A DNA stretch of 64,000 nucleotides from JBGAPH01 sp046349955 (GCA_046349955.1 JAXMBI010000021.1:1-64000), one strand, 5' to 3'. Positions 1-9,625 are shown, numbered from the stretch's first letter. The notes: generated from the letters alone by a model not told the origin. Translations and numbers: made by a program.

Positions 1-1
1 A

Positions 2-412
2 GACATCTTCTGCGCAAGCGGTCCTGGCGGCCAGCACGTGAACAAAACGGCCTCGGCCATTCGGCTGACGCACTACGAGACCAACATCGTCGTCTCCTGC
101 CAGGACGAGAAGAGCCAGCACAAGAACTTCGCCAAGGCGCTGCGCGTGCTCAAGACGCGGCTCTACGAGGCCAAGCGGCAGGAAGAGCACAAGAAGCGGG
201 CCGATCAGCGGAAGTCCCTGGTTGGCTCAGGTGACCGCAGCGAGCGCATTCGCACCTACAACTTTCCCGACAACCGGGTAACAGATCACCGCATCAACCT
301 GACGCTGTACAAGCTCGATCAGATTCTGGCCGGCAACCTGCAGCCGGTGACCGACGCGCTGCTCGACTACGATCGCCAGCAGCAGCGCTCGGCAATGGGC
401 GCGCTCGAATAA
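2..412 (+). CDS. prfA: Peptide chain release factor 1, C-terminal part (5' end outside window)
   Basis: RF1 reads UAA and UAG stop codons and triggers peptide release on the ribosome. The frame is already open at the window edge and starts with the catalytic segment GPGGQHVNK, which contains the universal GGQ motif that reaches the peptidyl-transferase centre. The downstream stretch with CQDEKSQHKN and YNFPDNRVTDHRIN is characteristic of the RF1/RF2 C-terminal domain; the RF1 assignment rests on the overall RF1-like wording and on the following prmC. About 136 residues remain of a protein that is normally near 360. It ends 50 bases before prmC, whose product methylates the Gln of this GGQ motif, so the two are probably one transcript. 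Confidence 0.93.
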   Translation, partial: DIFCASGPGGQHVNKTASAIRLTHYETNIVVSCQDEKSQHKNFAKALRVLKTRLYEAKRQEEHKKRADQRKSLVGSGDRSERIRTYNFPDNRVTDHRINLTLYKLDQILAGNLQPVTDALLDYDRQQQRSAMGALE

Positions 413-462
413 GCGCTGCTCTCCTTCGGCTGATTCCCACCCCCTGCGAGCCGCGCCGACCC

Positions 463-1341
463 ATGAGTGACGCTTGGACGATCGGCCGGCTGCTCAAGTG
501 GACGGCCGACTACCTGGGGCAGCACGGGGCCGACAGCCCGCGGCTCGAGGCGGAGTTGCTGTTGGCCGCCGCCCGCGGCTGCCAACGGATCGAACTCTAC
601 ACAGCCTTCGACGAAACGCCGCCTGACGCGGTGCGCACGGCCTTTCGCGAGCTCGTGAAGCGCCGGGCCGAGGGCGCGCCGGTGGCCTACTTGCTCGGGC
701 AGCGCGAGTTCTTCTCGCTGCCGCTCAAGGTGACGCCCGACGTGCTGATTCCGCGGCCGGAGACCGAGCACCTGGTGATCGCCGCGCTCGACTTGGCCCG
801 CGGCCGAGCTCCCCAAGGGGCCGGGCTAAAGCTGGCCGACATTGGCACAGGCAGCGGCGCGATTGCGATCGCGCTCGCCAAGCACCTGCCGCAAGCCACG
901 GTGACGGCTGTCGACTTAAGCCCGTCGGCGCTCGCGGTGGCGGCCGAGAACGCGGCGACGCACGGCGTAGCGGAGCGGGTGACGTTTCTCCAAAGCGATC
1001 TGCTGGCCGCGCTGCCTGCCGCGGCGACGTTTGACCTAATCGCGAGTAACCCGCCCTACGTGAGCTCGGCCGAATGGCAGGCGCTCTCCCCCGGCGTGCG
1101 CGATTTCGAACCGCGCCAGGCCCTCGAGGCGGGGCCCGCCGGCACGGAAGTCATCGAGCGGCTGATTCCGCAAGCGGTCGATCGCTTGAAGCCGGGCGGC
1201 TGGCTGCTGCTCGAGGTGAGCCCGATGATCGAGCCGCAAGTCGTGCGGCTGATCGTGGGCCGGGCCGAGCTGCGCTCGCTGCCGACGCGGAAGGACAGCG
1301 CGGGGTTGGCGCGGGTGGTGATCGCCCAGAAGGTTGCGTAG
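463..1341 (+). CDS. prmC: Release factor glutamine N5-methyltransferase
   Basis: PrmC methylates the glutamine of the GGQ motif in release factors using S-adenosylmethionine. The 292-residue length is typical. An N-terminal helical substrate-binding domain (about residues 1-85) precedes a Rossmann methyltransferase domain with the SAM-binding loop DIGTGSGAIAIAL near residue 127 and the catalytic NPPY motif near residue 196 (SNPPYVSSAEW). The ATG at 463 fits the start of the family. Placement directly behind prfA is the classical arrangement. The stop codon is two bases from the stop of the convergent gene at 1344. Confidence 0.96.
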   Translation: MSDAWTIGRLLKWTADYLGQHGADSPRLEAELLLAAARGCQRIELYTAFDETPPDAVRTAFRELVKRRAEGAPVAYLLGQREFFSLPLKVTPDVLIPRPETEHLVIAALDLARGRAPQGAGLKLADIGTGSGAIAIALAKHLPQATVTAVDLSPSALAVAAENAATHGVAERVTFLQSDLLAALPAAATFDLIASNPPYVSSAEWQALSPGVRDFEPRQALEAGPAGTEVIERLIPQAVDRLKPGGWLLLEVSPMIEPQVVRLIVGRAELRSLPTRKDSAGLARVVIAQKVA

Positions 1342-1343
1342 CT

Positions 1344-2495
1344 CTATTTGCCGTTTCGAACTACCCCAGGCAGCGGCGCCGCCGCCTGCGGGTTCGCCTG
1401 CTGGAAGTCCTCTCCCAAAAGCGCCGCCACGGTGGCCGCCACCTGGCTTTGCGTCACGTCGACGTTGGAGCGAACTCCGAGAGCCGGCGTGTCGGGGCCT
1501 AGCACGGCCATCCAAATGCGGTCCGAGCCGGGCACGTCGGCCTTGTGGCTCTTCCAGCCGTCGCGGTCGTCGCCGCGGCCATGGTCGGTGGTCAGCACGA
1601 GCGAGGTCTTGCCGGCGTACTCCGGGTCGGCTTGGATCTGCTCCCAGAGCCGGCGAATGTATTCGTCGGTGCGGCGGGCGGAGTCGAGCACCAGGTCGTA
1701 GCGTCCGGCGTGTGCCCAGTCGTCGGTCTCGCCGAACGACACATAGAACACCTTGGGCCGCTTCTGCTTGAGCCACTCCTCGGCGATCCGCGACGTCCAG
1801 TAGTCGAAGCGCACGCCGGCGAAGCTCTTGGGCACTTCGCGGGCAAGCTCCTCGAGCCGGGCCATCTCCGAACCCGCGAGATCGGGCTTCGTCCAGCCGG
1901 CGTTCACGGGCACGCCGCTGCGCTCGGTGTTGATGATCCAGGGAAAGACGTCCCAGCTCGTCACGGCGCCCACGCGCCCTTCATAGCCGGGCCGGCGGTT
2001 AAGAAACTCGAGCACCGTGACGTTGGGGTTGGGCTTCTTGTCGTTCGAATCGATCCGCGGGTCGCCGAAGCCGGAAAGCAACTCGTTGTAGCCGGGGTAG
2101 GAAAAATGCTGTGTGTTGGTCACGCGGGCGGCCGAGTTGTGCTCGGGATCGCCGAACACCTGCCCCTCTTTGGCTACGACGCTCCAGAACCAAGGAAACA
2201 CGGCCTCGCGGCGCTCGGCAGGCGTCTCGCGGTCGAAGGCGGCCTTGAGCGGCGCCTCTACCTCAACGCCTCCCTGTTCCTTGTTCATCAGCCGCCGATC
2301 GGCCCCGTAGAACAGTTCCTGCCAGCGCAAGCCGTCGAAGGTGATGAGCAGCACGTTCTCGGTCTTGCGGGGACCTTTGGGCGCCTGAGCTTGGAGAGGG
2401 ACGCCGAACGCCAGGCTGACCAAAAACGCGGCAAAGCTGGCGACGGCGAGTCCACGTTGAACGCGGCTGAGGCGAGAAAGCATCACGGGCAGCAT
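1344..2495 (-). CDS. Secreted alkaline-phosphatase-superfamily hydrolase
   Basis: A 383-residue protein with an N-terminal signal peptide (hydrophobic run up to PLQAQA near residue 38) followed by a phosphopentomutase/nucleotide-pyrophosphatase-like fold. Visible metal-binding elements are LLITFDGLRW near residue 49, FGETDDWAHAGRYD in the middle and the TTDHGRGDDRDGW segment toward the C-terminus, whose Asp-His pair is typical for the second zinc site. It lacks the CxPxR sulfatase signature, so it is not a classical sulfatase. The substrate cannot be told from the sequence; phosphodiesters or phosphomonoesters are likely. A second in-frame ATG four codons in is an alternative start. It is convergent with prmC. 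Confidence 0.75.
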   Translation of the reverse strand: MLPVMLSRLSRVQRGLAVASFAAFLVSLAFGVPLQAQAPKGPRKTENVLLITFDGLRWQELFYGADRRLMNKEQGGVEVEAPLKAAFDRETPAERREAVFPWFWSVVAKEGQVFGDPEHNSAARVTNTQHFSYPGYNELLSGFGDPRIDSNDKKPNPNVTVLEFLNRRPGYEGRVGAVTSWDVFPWIINTERSGVPVNAGWTKPDLAGSEMARLEELAREVPKSFAGVRFDYWTSRIAEEWLKQKRPKVFYVSFGETDDWAHAGRYDLVLDSARRTDEYIRRLWEQIQADPEYAGKTSLVLTTDHGRGDDRDGWKSHKADVPGSDRIWMAVLGPDTPALGVRSNVDVTQSQVAATVAALLGEDFQQANPQAAAPLPGVVRNGK

Positions 2496-2589
2496 CTCTC
2501 ACGGGCAGGAATCGGGGCAGGTCTGTTCCGAAGACTTCGAGTCTAGTTGGCCACTGCCTGCCAGGAAACCGCCCCCGCTCACACGGCGC

Positions 2590-3509
2590 TCACGTTCGCA
2601 ACCGGCCCGCCGGGGTGCCGGCAGCCAGCTCGTCGATCATCCGCCGCGTCGCCGCCTCGACGGCTTCCTGCCACCGCGCGGCCCCAAACGCCGCGTATTC
2701 TGGCCGCGAATGGGCAAAGATGATCCCCCGCGAATTGTTCACGATCGCCCCCAGCCCCTGCGCGTCGAACCCGCCGGCGACATCGGCCGCCGTGCCTCCT
2801 TGGCTGCCATAGCCCGGCACCAGCAGCCAAGCGCTGGGCATCGCCGACCGCAGCTCGACGAGCTGCTGCGGGTAAGTTGCCCCGACCACCGCCCCAACCG
2901 CGCCATAGCCGCACTCCCCGCGCGTGCCGGCCGCCAGCGACTCCACATACTCGGCAACGTGCAGGTAGAGGGGCCGCCCCGCGCAGTTCAGGTCCTGAAA
3001 GCCTTTGCCCCCTTTGTTCGAGGTCTTTACGAGCACGAAAATGCCGGCCTCGCGGCGCCGCGCGGCCGCCTCGAAGGGGTGAGGCTGTCGTCCCCCAGGT
3101 ACGGGCTGACGGTCAGGGCGTCGGCCCCCCAGGGGCTCGCGTCGCCGGGCCCCAGGTATGCCTCGGCATAGGCCAGGGCGGTCGAGTCGATGTCGTTCCG
3201 CTTGCCGTCGAGGATCACGAGCAGCCCCTTGCCGGCCGCGTAGTCGATTACCTGCTTAAGAGCCGCCATGCCAGGCACGCCGAGCGCTTCGAAGAAGGCT
3301 GCCTGCGGCTTGACTGCCGGCACGAGCGGGGCGACGACGTCGACCACACCCTGGCAGAAGCGGACGTACGCCTGGGCGACATCCTCGGCCGACGACGACG
3401 CGGCAACGACCGGCCCGGGGAGCGAGTCTGCCCGCGGATCGAGGCCTACGAGCGCGGGCGTTTGGCAGCGGCGCACGGCGGCCGCAAGACGATCGGAAAA
3501 ACTGAGCAA
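2590..3509 (-). CDS. pyrF: Orotidine 5'-phosphate decarboxylase, reading frame broken by one base
   Basis: PyrF converts OMP to UMP in the last step of pyrimidine synthesis. The N-terminal half (TTG start at 3507-3509, product beginning LLSFSDRL) holds TPALVGLDPR and the active-site motif LDGKRNDID. The C-terminal half continues in another frame with LVKTSNKGGKGFQ, then PGYGSQGG and NNSRGIIFA. The frames join at a run of four G at 3076-3079: adding one G restores DDSLTPFEAAARREAGIF, a normal PyrF junction. Joined length is about 305 residues, usual for this longer PyrF class. Because the repair is a single homopolymer base in an essential gene, I favour sequencing error over a true pseudogene. 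Confidence 0.88.
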
Positions 3510-3812
3510 GGCAGACGCTCCGGCGAGGCCGAGATGGGTAATCGCCCTAGTGTCGCGAAAAAGAAGCGGGTTGGCGAGCGGCGGGCTTTACGCCCACCGT
3601 CTCCGCGGCAAGTTCTCAGGCCCGCCGGGAGCTTGCAAGCGCGTTTCCGTAACAGCCATCGGCGCTGGGCGGGTTGTCGGCGGCGTCTGCCGCCGCGATC
3701 CGGCAACCCGAGACCGCCGGCGTGAAGCCGGCGGCTCGCTGGATACTTGCTCCTCGGTCATGCGGACCCGAAAATCCGAACTGCGGAAAAGCAAGCTGCG
3801 CTGGCAATCGAC
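3510..3812. other. Intergenic spacer with a palindrome
   Basis: No convincing gene was seen between the 5' end of pyrF and the 3' end of the M28 peptidase. It contains a perfect 8-bp hairpin, CCGCCGGC at 3714-3721 with GCCGGCGG at 3727-3734 and a 5-base loop. No T-run follows on either strand, so it looks like a REP-type palindrome rather than a terminator. Confidence 0.5.
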
Positions 3813-5414
3813 TCACTGTGGCCCCGCCCCCGGCAACTGCATGGTCGCCGTCCCCAACTTGCCGAACCGCTCGTACACCACCTCCACCGGCCCCGCCGCC
3901 TCTTGCAGCCGGGCGATGAATTCCCGCTCGTCGGCGAAGTTATTGCCGGCCAGTTGGTAGATGCGGTCGTGTACCCGCAGGCCGGCCTTGTCGGCGGGGG
4001 AGCCCGGCACGACGCGGTTGAGGATCACCGCCCCTGGCTCGGCGTCGTCGGTCCGCCAGGCGATGCCGATCCGCACCGGCTTGCCCCCCAGGTTCACCGT
4101 CACCGGCTGCGGCTGCTCCTGCCCCGCGCGGGCGATGCCGACGATCACCGGATTCTCAGAGGAGAGCGCGAGCGAACGGAGCTGATCGCCACTCAACACG
4201 GGGAGATCGTTCCAAGTGAGAATGCGGTCGCCGGCGCGAAGGCCCGCTTGGGCCGCCGCGGCGCCCGGCGTGACGGCGGCCACTCTCACGCCCTGACCGC
4301 TCTTGTCCTGTTCGTCCCAGCGCAGGCCGAGTCGCCCGGGAAGCGGCGCGGCGGGCTGCTCGACCTCGCGCTGCCGATGTTCGTTTTCGTTCCGGGCGGC
4401 CAAGCGGAACCGCGGCAGTTCGTTGGCGTCGGCCAGGGCCATGACCACTCGGACCATGAACTGCGAAGCCTGCCGCAGGCCATCGACGTTCACCTTCTCG
4501 GCGTCGTCGCTCGGGCGGTGGTAGTCGTCGTGCAGCCCGGTGTGCATCATGAGGATCGGAATCCGCCGCTCGTAGAACGGCCAGTGGTCGCTGTTGTCCT
4601 TGAGCTCCCAGGTGAAGTCGAGCCAGAGGTCGGTCCCTTCGTTCTGACTGCTGATCGCCCGACGCAGACCGGACGCCGAACGCGTGCCAGCCACTTCCAG
4701 CCGATTGCGGCGCATGCGGCCCAGCATGTCGGTGTTGATGACCAGGCGGATCTGGTTGAGGAGAATCGTGGGGGCGCCAACCCAGTGCTTGCTGCCGAGC
4801 AGGCCTTTCTCTTCGGCATCCCAGAGGGCAAAGAGAATGCTCCGTCGCGGCTTGAGCCCGCTGGTGGCGATGCCTTCGGCGATTTCGAGCAGGGCGGACG
4901 TGCCGCTGGCGTTGTCGTCGGCACCGTTATGGATGTACCCGGTGGGGCCGTAGCTATTCTGCGAGCTGCCGTAGCCCACGTGGTCGTAGTGCGCGCCGAC
5001 GAGGATGTACTCGTTCTTGAGCTGCGGATCGCTCCCCTCGATCCAGCCCAGGATGTTGCGGTAGCCGGCCCCGAACACCTGGTAGTAGCCGCCCCGATCC
5101 CCGGCGCCACGCAAGCCGAACCGCTGGAACTCCTTGCCCAAGTAAATGCTGGCCGCCCGCCCGCCCCGGCTACCGGCCTCGCGCCCCTCGAAGGTGTCGT
5201 CGGCGAGCGCGCCGACGTGCTTGCGCAGATCGGCGTCGGTGACGGAGTTCAGGGCCGCCTGCAGGCTGGAGGCTTCTTCGGCGGCTGGAGCGGCGGCGGC
5301 GAGGGCAAGCCAGAGGGCGGCGGATCCAAGCGAGCGGTGCAGACTCAAGGGCAAACTCCGGACGGAGAACGACGTGGGCTGAGCGAATCCGGCCGTGCGA
5401 TTCCGCCGCCGCAT
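3813..5414 (-). CDS. Secreted M28-family zinc aminopeptidase with two PDZ domains
   Basis: A 533-residue exported peptidase. A hydrophobic signal segment ends near AAPAAEE (about residue 47). The M28 catalytic domain follows: AHYDHVGYG (His and Asp ligands), NGADDNASGTS (bridging Asp), DAEEKGLLGSKHW (catalytic and ligand Glu), NTDMLGR and HTGLHDDYHRPSDD (last His). After about residue 350 come two PDZ-like repeats, marked by AAAQAGLRAGDRI and PADKAGLRVHDRI, which usually bind peptide termini or help localisation. M28 plus PDZ is a common planctomycete architecture. The start at 5414 is the longest; a shorter start just before the hydrophobic run is possible. It is divergent from the DUF1080 gene. 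Confidence 0.9.
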   Translation of the reverse strand: MRRRNRTAGFAQPTSFSVRSLPLSLHRSLGSAALWLALAAAAPAAEEASSLQAALNSVTDADLRKHVGALADDTFEGREAGSRGGRAASIYLGKEFQRFGLRGAGDRGGYYQVFGAGYRNILGWIEGSDPQLKNEYILVGAHYDHVGYGSSQNSYGPTGYIHNGADDNASGTSALLEIAEGIATSGLKPRRSILFALWDAEEKGLLGSKHWVGAPTILLNQIRLVINTDMLGRMRRNRLEVAGTRSASGLRRAISSQNEGTDLWLDFTWELKDNSDHWPFYERRIPILMMHTGLHDDYHRPSDDAEKVNVDGLRQASQFMVRVVMALADANELPRFRLAARNENEHRQREVEQPAAPLPGRLGLRWDEQDKSGQGVRVAAVTPGAAAAQAGLRAGDRILTWNDLPVLSGDQLRSLALSSENPVIVGIARAGQEQPQPVTVNLGGKPVRIGIAWRTDDAEPGAVILNRVVPGSPADKAGLRVHDRIYQLAGNNFADEREFIARLQEAAGPVEVVYERFGKLGTATMQLPGAGPQ

Positions 5415-5648
5415 GCCGGATGGCCAAGTATACCCGGCGGCCCGGTCTTAGGATGCGGGGGCGCTGGGGGCTCGCTTCGCTCGATCCCAGGCACGCGCGC
5501 CGGCGCCTCGCTCTCCACGCGGGGTGCAGCCGCCGCCCCGGCAGGTTACACTTTCCGGGAGTTCGTGCCCCACACTTCCCCGGGCGCCCCTGTGGCCCGC
5601 GCCGGCTTTCCGCCCTCCCTTAGACCCACCCCCGCTGCGAGGACCCCG

Positions 5649-7172
5649 ATGAAACTGTTTGCCCCGCTTGCGCTCGCGCTGTGTGTGCTGGCCGCGCCGG
5701 CCCTGGCGGCCGACGACGAGGCCGGCTTCAAGCCCCTGTTCAACGGCACGAACCTCGACGGCTGGGACGGCAATCCCAAGTTCTGGTCGCTCAAAGACGG
5801 CGTCGTCACCGGGCAGACCACCGCCGACAACCCGACCAAGGGGAACACCTTCCTGATCTGGAAAGACGGCGAGGTCGACGACTTCGAGCTGCGGCTCTCC
5901 TACCGCATCAAGAACGGCAACTCCGGCATTCAGTACCGCAGCCGCGACTTCGGCGACTGGGTGGCCGGCGGCTTCCAGGCCGACTTCGAGGCCGGCGACA
6001 CCTACTCCGGCATCCTCTACGACGAGCGCGGCGACCTAGGCATCGTGGCCGAGCGCGGCACGAGCGTGGTGATCGGCCCCGACGGCCAGAAGAAGGTCGT
6101 CGCCAAGCTCGGTGACTCGGCCGAGATCCAAAAGAAGATCAAGAAGGAAGACTGGAACGACTACGTCGTCACGGTCCAAGGCAACAAGTACAAGCACCAG
6201 ATCAACGGCCAGACCACGGCCGAAGTCGTCGACGACCGACCGCTCGACAAGCAGCGCCGCTCCGGCATTCTGGCCCTGCAGCTTCACGCCGGGCCGCCGA
6301 TGACGGTGGAGTTCAAGAACGTGCGGCTCATGCGGCTCAAGGCCGACGGCGACAAATCAGCCGAGGCCAAGAAGAAGATCGTGCTCCTGGCCGGCCGCCC
6401 CAGCCACGGCCGCGGCGACCACGAGCACAACGCCGGCTGCCTGCTGTTGGCCCGCTGCCTGAACCATGTGCCAGGGATCACGGCCGAGGTCTACCGCGAT
6501 GGCTGGCCGAAGGACGAGAGCGTGCTCGACAGCGCAGACTCGATCGTGTTCTTCGCCGATGGCGGCGACGGCCATCCGGCCATCCAAGGCAATCGCCTAG
6601 CCACGCTCGACAAGCTGCTCGACCGCGGCGTAGGCATGGCTTGCATCCACTATGGCGTGGAGGTGCCCAAGGAGCGCGGCGGCGCCGAGTTCCTCCGCGG
6701 GATCGGCGGCTACTTCGAGATGCACTGGAGCGTGAACCCGCACTGGACAGCGAACTTCGCTTCGCTTCCCGACCACCCGATCACCCGCGGCGTGAAGCCC
6801 TTCGAAGTGAACGACGAGTGGTACTACCACATGCGGTTCCAGCCCGACATGAAGGGCGTCACCCCGCTGCTGACGGCTGTGCCGCCGGCGAGCACGCTCG
6901 AGCGCCCCAACGGCCCCCACAGCGGCAACCCCTTCGTGCGGGCCGAGGCGGGCAAGCCGCAGCACGTCGCCTGGGCCTATGAGCGGCCCTCGGGCGGGCG
7001 CGGCTTCGGCTTCACGGGCGCCCACCACCACGTCAACTGGGGGAACCCCAGCTTCCGCACGCTGGTGCTCAACGCGCTGGTGTGGACCGCCGGCGGCGAA
7101 GTGCCGGCCGACGGCGTGCAGTGCGACGTGACGCCGGAAGATCTCAAGCAGAACTTGGATCCGAAGGAGTAG
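5649..7172 (+). CDS. Secreted DUF1080 (3-keto-disaccharide hydrolase-like) and ThuA-like fusion
   Basis: A 507-residue secreted protein. Residues 1-20 are a signal peptide (LALCVLAAPALAADD). Residues about 26-230 form a DUF1080/PF06439 concanavalin-like domain (FNGTNLDGW at the start, NSGIQYRS in the middle, VEFKNVRLMRL at the end). Residues about 243-490 form a ThuA-like glutamine-amidotransferase-fold domain (KKIVLLAGRPSHGRGDHEH, then GMACIHYGVE and FTGAHHHVNWGNPSFR). DUF1080 proteins of Bacteroidetes and planctomycetes act on glycosides including 3-keto sugars; ThuA is tied to sugar utilisation. This suggests extracellular polysaccharide or glycoside breakdown. The ATG at 5649 is chosen because it starts the signal peptide. 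A strong terminator follows. Confidence 0.9.
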   Translation: MKLFAPLALALCVLAAPALAADDEAGFKPLFNGTNLDGWDGNPKFWSLKDGVVTGQTTADNPTKGNTFLIWKDGEVDDFELRLSYRIKNGNSGIQYRSRDFGDWVAGGFQADFEAGDTYSGILYDERGDLGIVAERGTSVVIGPDGQKKVVAKLGDSAEIQKKIKKEDWNDYVVTVQGNKYKHQINGQTTAEVVDDRPLDKQRRSGILALQLHAGPPMTVEFKNVRLMRLKADGDKSAEAKKKIVLLAGRPSHGRGDHEHNAGCLLLARCLNHVPGITAEVYRDGWPKDESVLDSADSIVFFADGGDGHPAIQGNRLATLDKLLDRGVGMACIHYGVEVPKERGGAEFLRGIGGYFEMHWSVNPHWTANFASLPDHPITRGVKPFEVNDEWYYHMRFQPDMKGVTPLLTAVPPASTLERPNGPHSGNPFVRAEAGKPQHVAWAYERPSGGRGFGFTGAHHHVNWGNPSFRTLVLNALVWTAGGEVPADGVQCDVTPEDLKQNLDPKE

Positions 7173-7199
7173 CTGTCAAACGCGGGGTTTGCGAATTTC

Positions 7200-7234
7200 G
7201 AAGCCCGTCCAACAACCTTGGACGGGCTTCTTTT
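7200..7234 (+). terminator. Rho-independent terminator between convergent genes
   Basis: Perfect 11-bp stem GAAGCCCGTCC (7200-7210) with GGACGGGCTTC (7220-7230), a 9-base loop, then TTTT. The U-tract lies on the plus strand and serves the DUF1080-ThuA gene. The stem also lies just beyond the stop codon of glmS on the other strand. Confidence 0.9.
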
Positions 7235-9122
7235 ACTCCACCGTCACGCTCTTCGCCAGATTCCTTGGCTTGTCGACGTCGCAGCCGCGAAGGACCGCGA
7301 TGTGGTAGGCCAGGAGCTGGAGCGGAATCGCCGCCACGATCGGCTGCAAGTAGTCCTCGACCGCTGGGACGTGGATCACGTCGTCGGCCAGTTCCGCTAC
7401 CCGCGTGTCGCCGTGGGTGACGATGGCGATCACCGGTCCGCCGCGGGCTTTGATCTCCTCCAGGTTCGACATCACCTTGTCGTACACCTGACCGTGGGGA
7501 ACCAGGAACACGCTGGGGGTGTTCTCGTCCACGAGCGCGATCGGCCCGTGCTTCATCTCGGCCGCGGGGTACCCCTCGGCGTGGATGTAGCTGATTTCCT
7601 TGAGCTTGAGCGCCCCCTCGAGCGCCGTGGGGAAGTTGTATTGCCGGCCCAGGTAGAGGAAGTTGTTCGCGCCGGCGTATTTCTCCGCGACCTGCCGCAC
7701 CTTGGCGTTGCACTCGAGCGCCTTGCTCACCTGATCCGGCAGCCGCAGGAGCTCGTCGATAATCCGCTGCCCGGCGCCGTAGCTCAGGTGCCGCAGTCGG
7801 CCGAAGTAGAGGGCCAGCATGGCGAGCACCACGCACTGCGACGTGAAGGCCTTGGTCGAGGCGACGCCGATCTCGGGCCCCGCGTGCAGATACACGCCGC
7901 CGTCGGCTTCTTGGGCGATCGAGCTGCCCACCACGTTGCAGATGGCGAGCGTCGGGTGCCCCTTGCGCTTCATTTCGCGCAGGGCGGCCAGGGTGTCGGC
8001 CGTTTCGCCGCTTTGCGTGATCGCGAACAGCAGCGTGTTGTGGTCGAGCGGAGGGTTACGGTAGCGCAGCTCGCTGGCGTATTCGATTTCCACCGGGATG
8101 CGGGCGAACTCCTCGATCAGGTACTCGCCCACCAGCGCCGCGTGCCAACTCGTGCCGCAGGCGGTGAGCACGAAGCGGTTGACCGAGCGCAGTTGTTGCG
8201 GAGTGAGATTCAGGCCGCCGAAAACGGCCGTCGCCTCGTCGAAGCTCAAGCGGCCCCGCATCGCGTTCCGCAAGCTTTCAGGCTGCTCGAAGATCTCCTT
8301 GAGCATGTAGTGCGGGTAGCCTTCGAGCCCGACATCGTCGAGCTCGAGGTCGAGCACCTGCACGTTGTGATGCACGTTCCCCTGATCGCGATGGATGACG
8401 CGCAGCTTGTCGGCGGTGACGATGGCCAACTCATGGTCGGCAAGATAAACGATCTTGTCGGTGTGGCCGACCAGGGGCGAGGCGTCGCTGGCGACGAAGT
8501 GTTCGTTTTCGCCCACGCCGACGACCAGCGGGCTGCCAAGCCGCGCGGCGAGGATCACCTCGGGATAGTCGCGGAAGAGGATCGCCAGGCCGTAGGTGCC
8601 GTGCAGTTGCACCAGGGCGCTCTTCACCGCTTGGGCCAGCGACTCGTAGCCGGCGGCAATTACCCGCTCGCGCTCGGCCGGGCTCGGGTTGAGCAGGCCT
8701 GCATCTTCCAGGCAGTTCGCCACGAGGTGGGCGATGATTTCGCTATCCGTAGCGGAGCGGAACTGGTAGCCCTCGCCTTCGAGACGTTCCTTGAGCGGAC
8801 GGTAGTTTTCGATGACCCCATTGTGAACGAGCGCCAGGGCGCGGTCGCCGCCCAGGTGCGGGTGGGCGTTGACGTTGGTCGCGGCGCCGTGGGTGGCCCA
8901 ACGGGTGTGGCCGATGCCGATGTGGCCTGCGGCCGGCGTTTCGCGGAGCATGTCGGCCAGGGTGTCGATGCGGCCGGCGGCCTTGACCACGTCGAGCTCG
9001 CCGGCGGCGTCGATCGTCACCACGCCCGAGCTGTCGTAACCCCGGTACTCCAACCGGCGCAGACCCTGCAACAGGAAGCCCGACGCTTGCCGCGATCCGA
9101 CGTATCCAACGATTCCGCACAT
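7233..9122 (-). CDS. glmS: Glutamine--fructose-6-phosphate aminotransferase (isomerizing)
   Basis: GlmS makes glucosamine-6-phosphate from fructose-6-phosphate and glutamine, the entry step to UDP-GlcNAc. The protein starts MCGIVGYVG, so Cys2 is the N-terminal nucleophile of the class II glutamine amidotransferase domain (about residues 2-230, with YRGYDSSGV and GHTRWATHG). Two SIS isomerase domains follow: TACGTSWHA and TQSGETADTLAAL mark the first, FLYLGRQYNFPTALEGALK the second. The C-terminus NLAKSVTVE is the family signature. Length 629 residues, slightly over the usual 610. Planctomycetes keep little or no classical peptidoglycan in many lineages, but amino sugars are still needed for envelope glycans. 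Confidence 0.97.
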   Translation of the reverse strand: MCGIVGYVGSRQASGFLLQGLRRLEYRGYDSSGVVTIDAAGELDVVKAAGRIDTLADMLRETPAAGHIGIGHTRWATHGAATNVNAHPHLGGDRALALVHNGVIENYRPLKERLEGEGYQFRSATDSEIIAHLVANCLEDAGLLNPSPAERERVIAAGYESLAQAVKSALVQLHGTYGLAILFRDYPEVILAARLGSPLVVGVGENEHFVASDASPLVGHTDKIVYLADHELAIVTADKLRVIHRDQGNVHHNVQVLDLELDDVGLEGYPHYMLKEIFEQPESLRNAMRGRLSFDEATAVFGGLNLTPQQLRSVNRFVLTACGTSWHAALVGEYLIEEFARIPVEIEYASELRYRNPPLDHNTLLFAITQSGETADTLAALREMKRKGHPTLAICNVVGSSIAQEADGGVYLHAGPEIGVASTKAFTSQCVVLAMLALYFGRLRHLSYGAGQRIIDELLRLPDQVSKALECNAKVRQVAEKYAGANNFLYLGRQYNFPTALEGALKLKEISYIHAEGYPAAEMKHGPIALVDENTPSVFLVPHGQVYDKVMSNLEEIKARGGPVIAIVTHGDTRVAELADDVIHVPAVEDYLQPIVAAIPLQLLAYHIAVLRGCDVDKPRNLAKSVTVE

Positions 9123-9595
9123 GGCTGTCGACGCTCCGTGGAAAGCCGCGAAATGGGACCGCGCAGGCGCCTGACGTCTGCGTGCATCCTTAACCGGATG
9201 GCGAACGCCAGTCCAGGTGCGGTCCTAACCTGTTCCTGGGAAGTGAGTTATCGGTTCCCGGCCCCGTAACCGGCAAGATCGTCTCGCCGGCGCCGCCTGA
9301 CGCCCCTAGTGGTTAGCTTACCTTACTTTACGCATCTGCCGGGGGTTTTGGCACAGCTCCTGGGTGAGCGGCCTGGCGTAACCCGGCCGACGACGCACGC
9401 GCAGGCCTAAAGGCGGCGCCCCAGACCGTTCTTGGCCTCCTGCCGCCGTTTGGCCTTGTGAGTCGGCCGAGCGAGTCGGGCACAGCCTGGGGCACGCGCG
9501 ATCAAGCATTTCGACGCACGTGCAACCAGCGCATGCGTACCTTCGCGCGGACAAGGCTGCTCGCACGCGACTCCTCGCCGCGTTCGCCCAGCAGT
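9123..9595. other. Intergenic region between divergent glmS and purM
   Basis: I see no gene here on either strand. I looked for a glmS ribozyme-like leader upstream of glmS and saw no recognisable core; nothing else stood out apart from the purM promoter at the right edge. Confidence 0.5.
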
Positions 9596-9625
9596 TTGAC
9601 ACTTCGCCGAGGCCCCCCCTAGAAT
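9596..9625 (+). promoter_or_regulatory. Sigma-70-type promoter for purM
   Basis: TTGACA at 9596-9601 and TAGAAT at 9620-9625, with an 18-base spacer. Both hexamers are near consensus, and they sit 55 bases before the purM ATG. Confidence 0.75.

Noticed and set aside
3747..5648. Long upstream extension of the DUF1080-ThuA frame
   Set aside because: The frame is open but antisense to the M28 peptidase; the signal peptide begins at 5649.
9123..9400. glmS ribozyme upstream of glmS
   Set aside because: No recognisable core near the start; the element is known mainly from Firmicutes.
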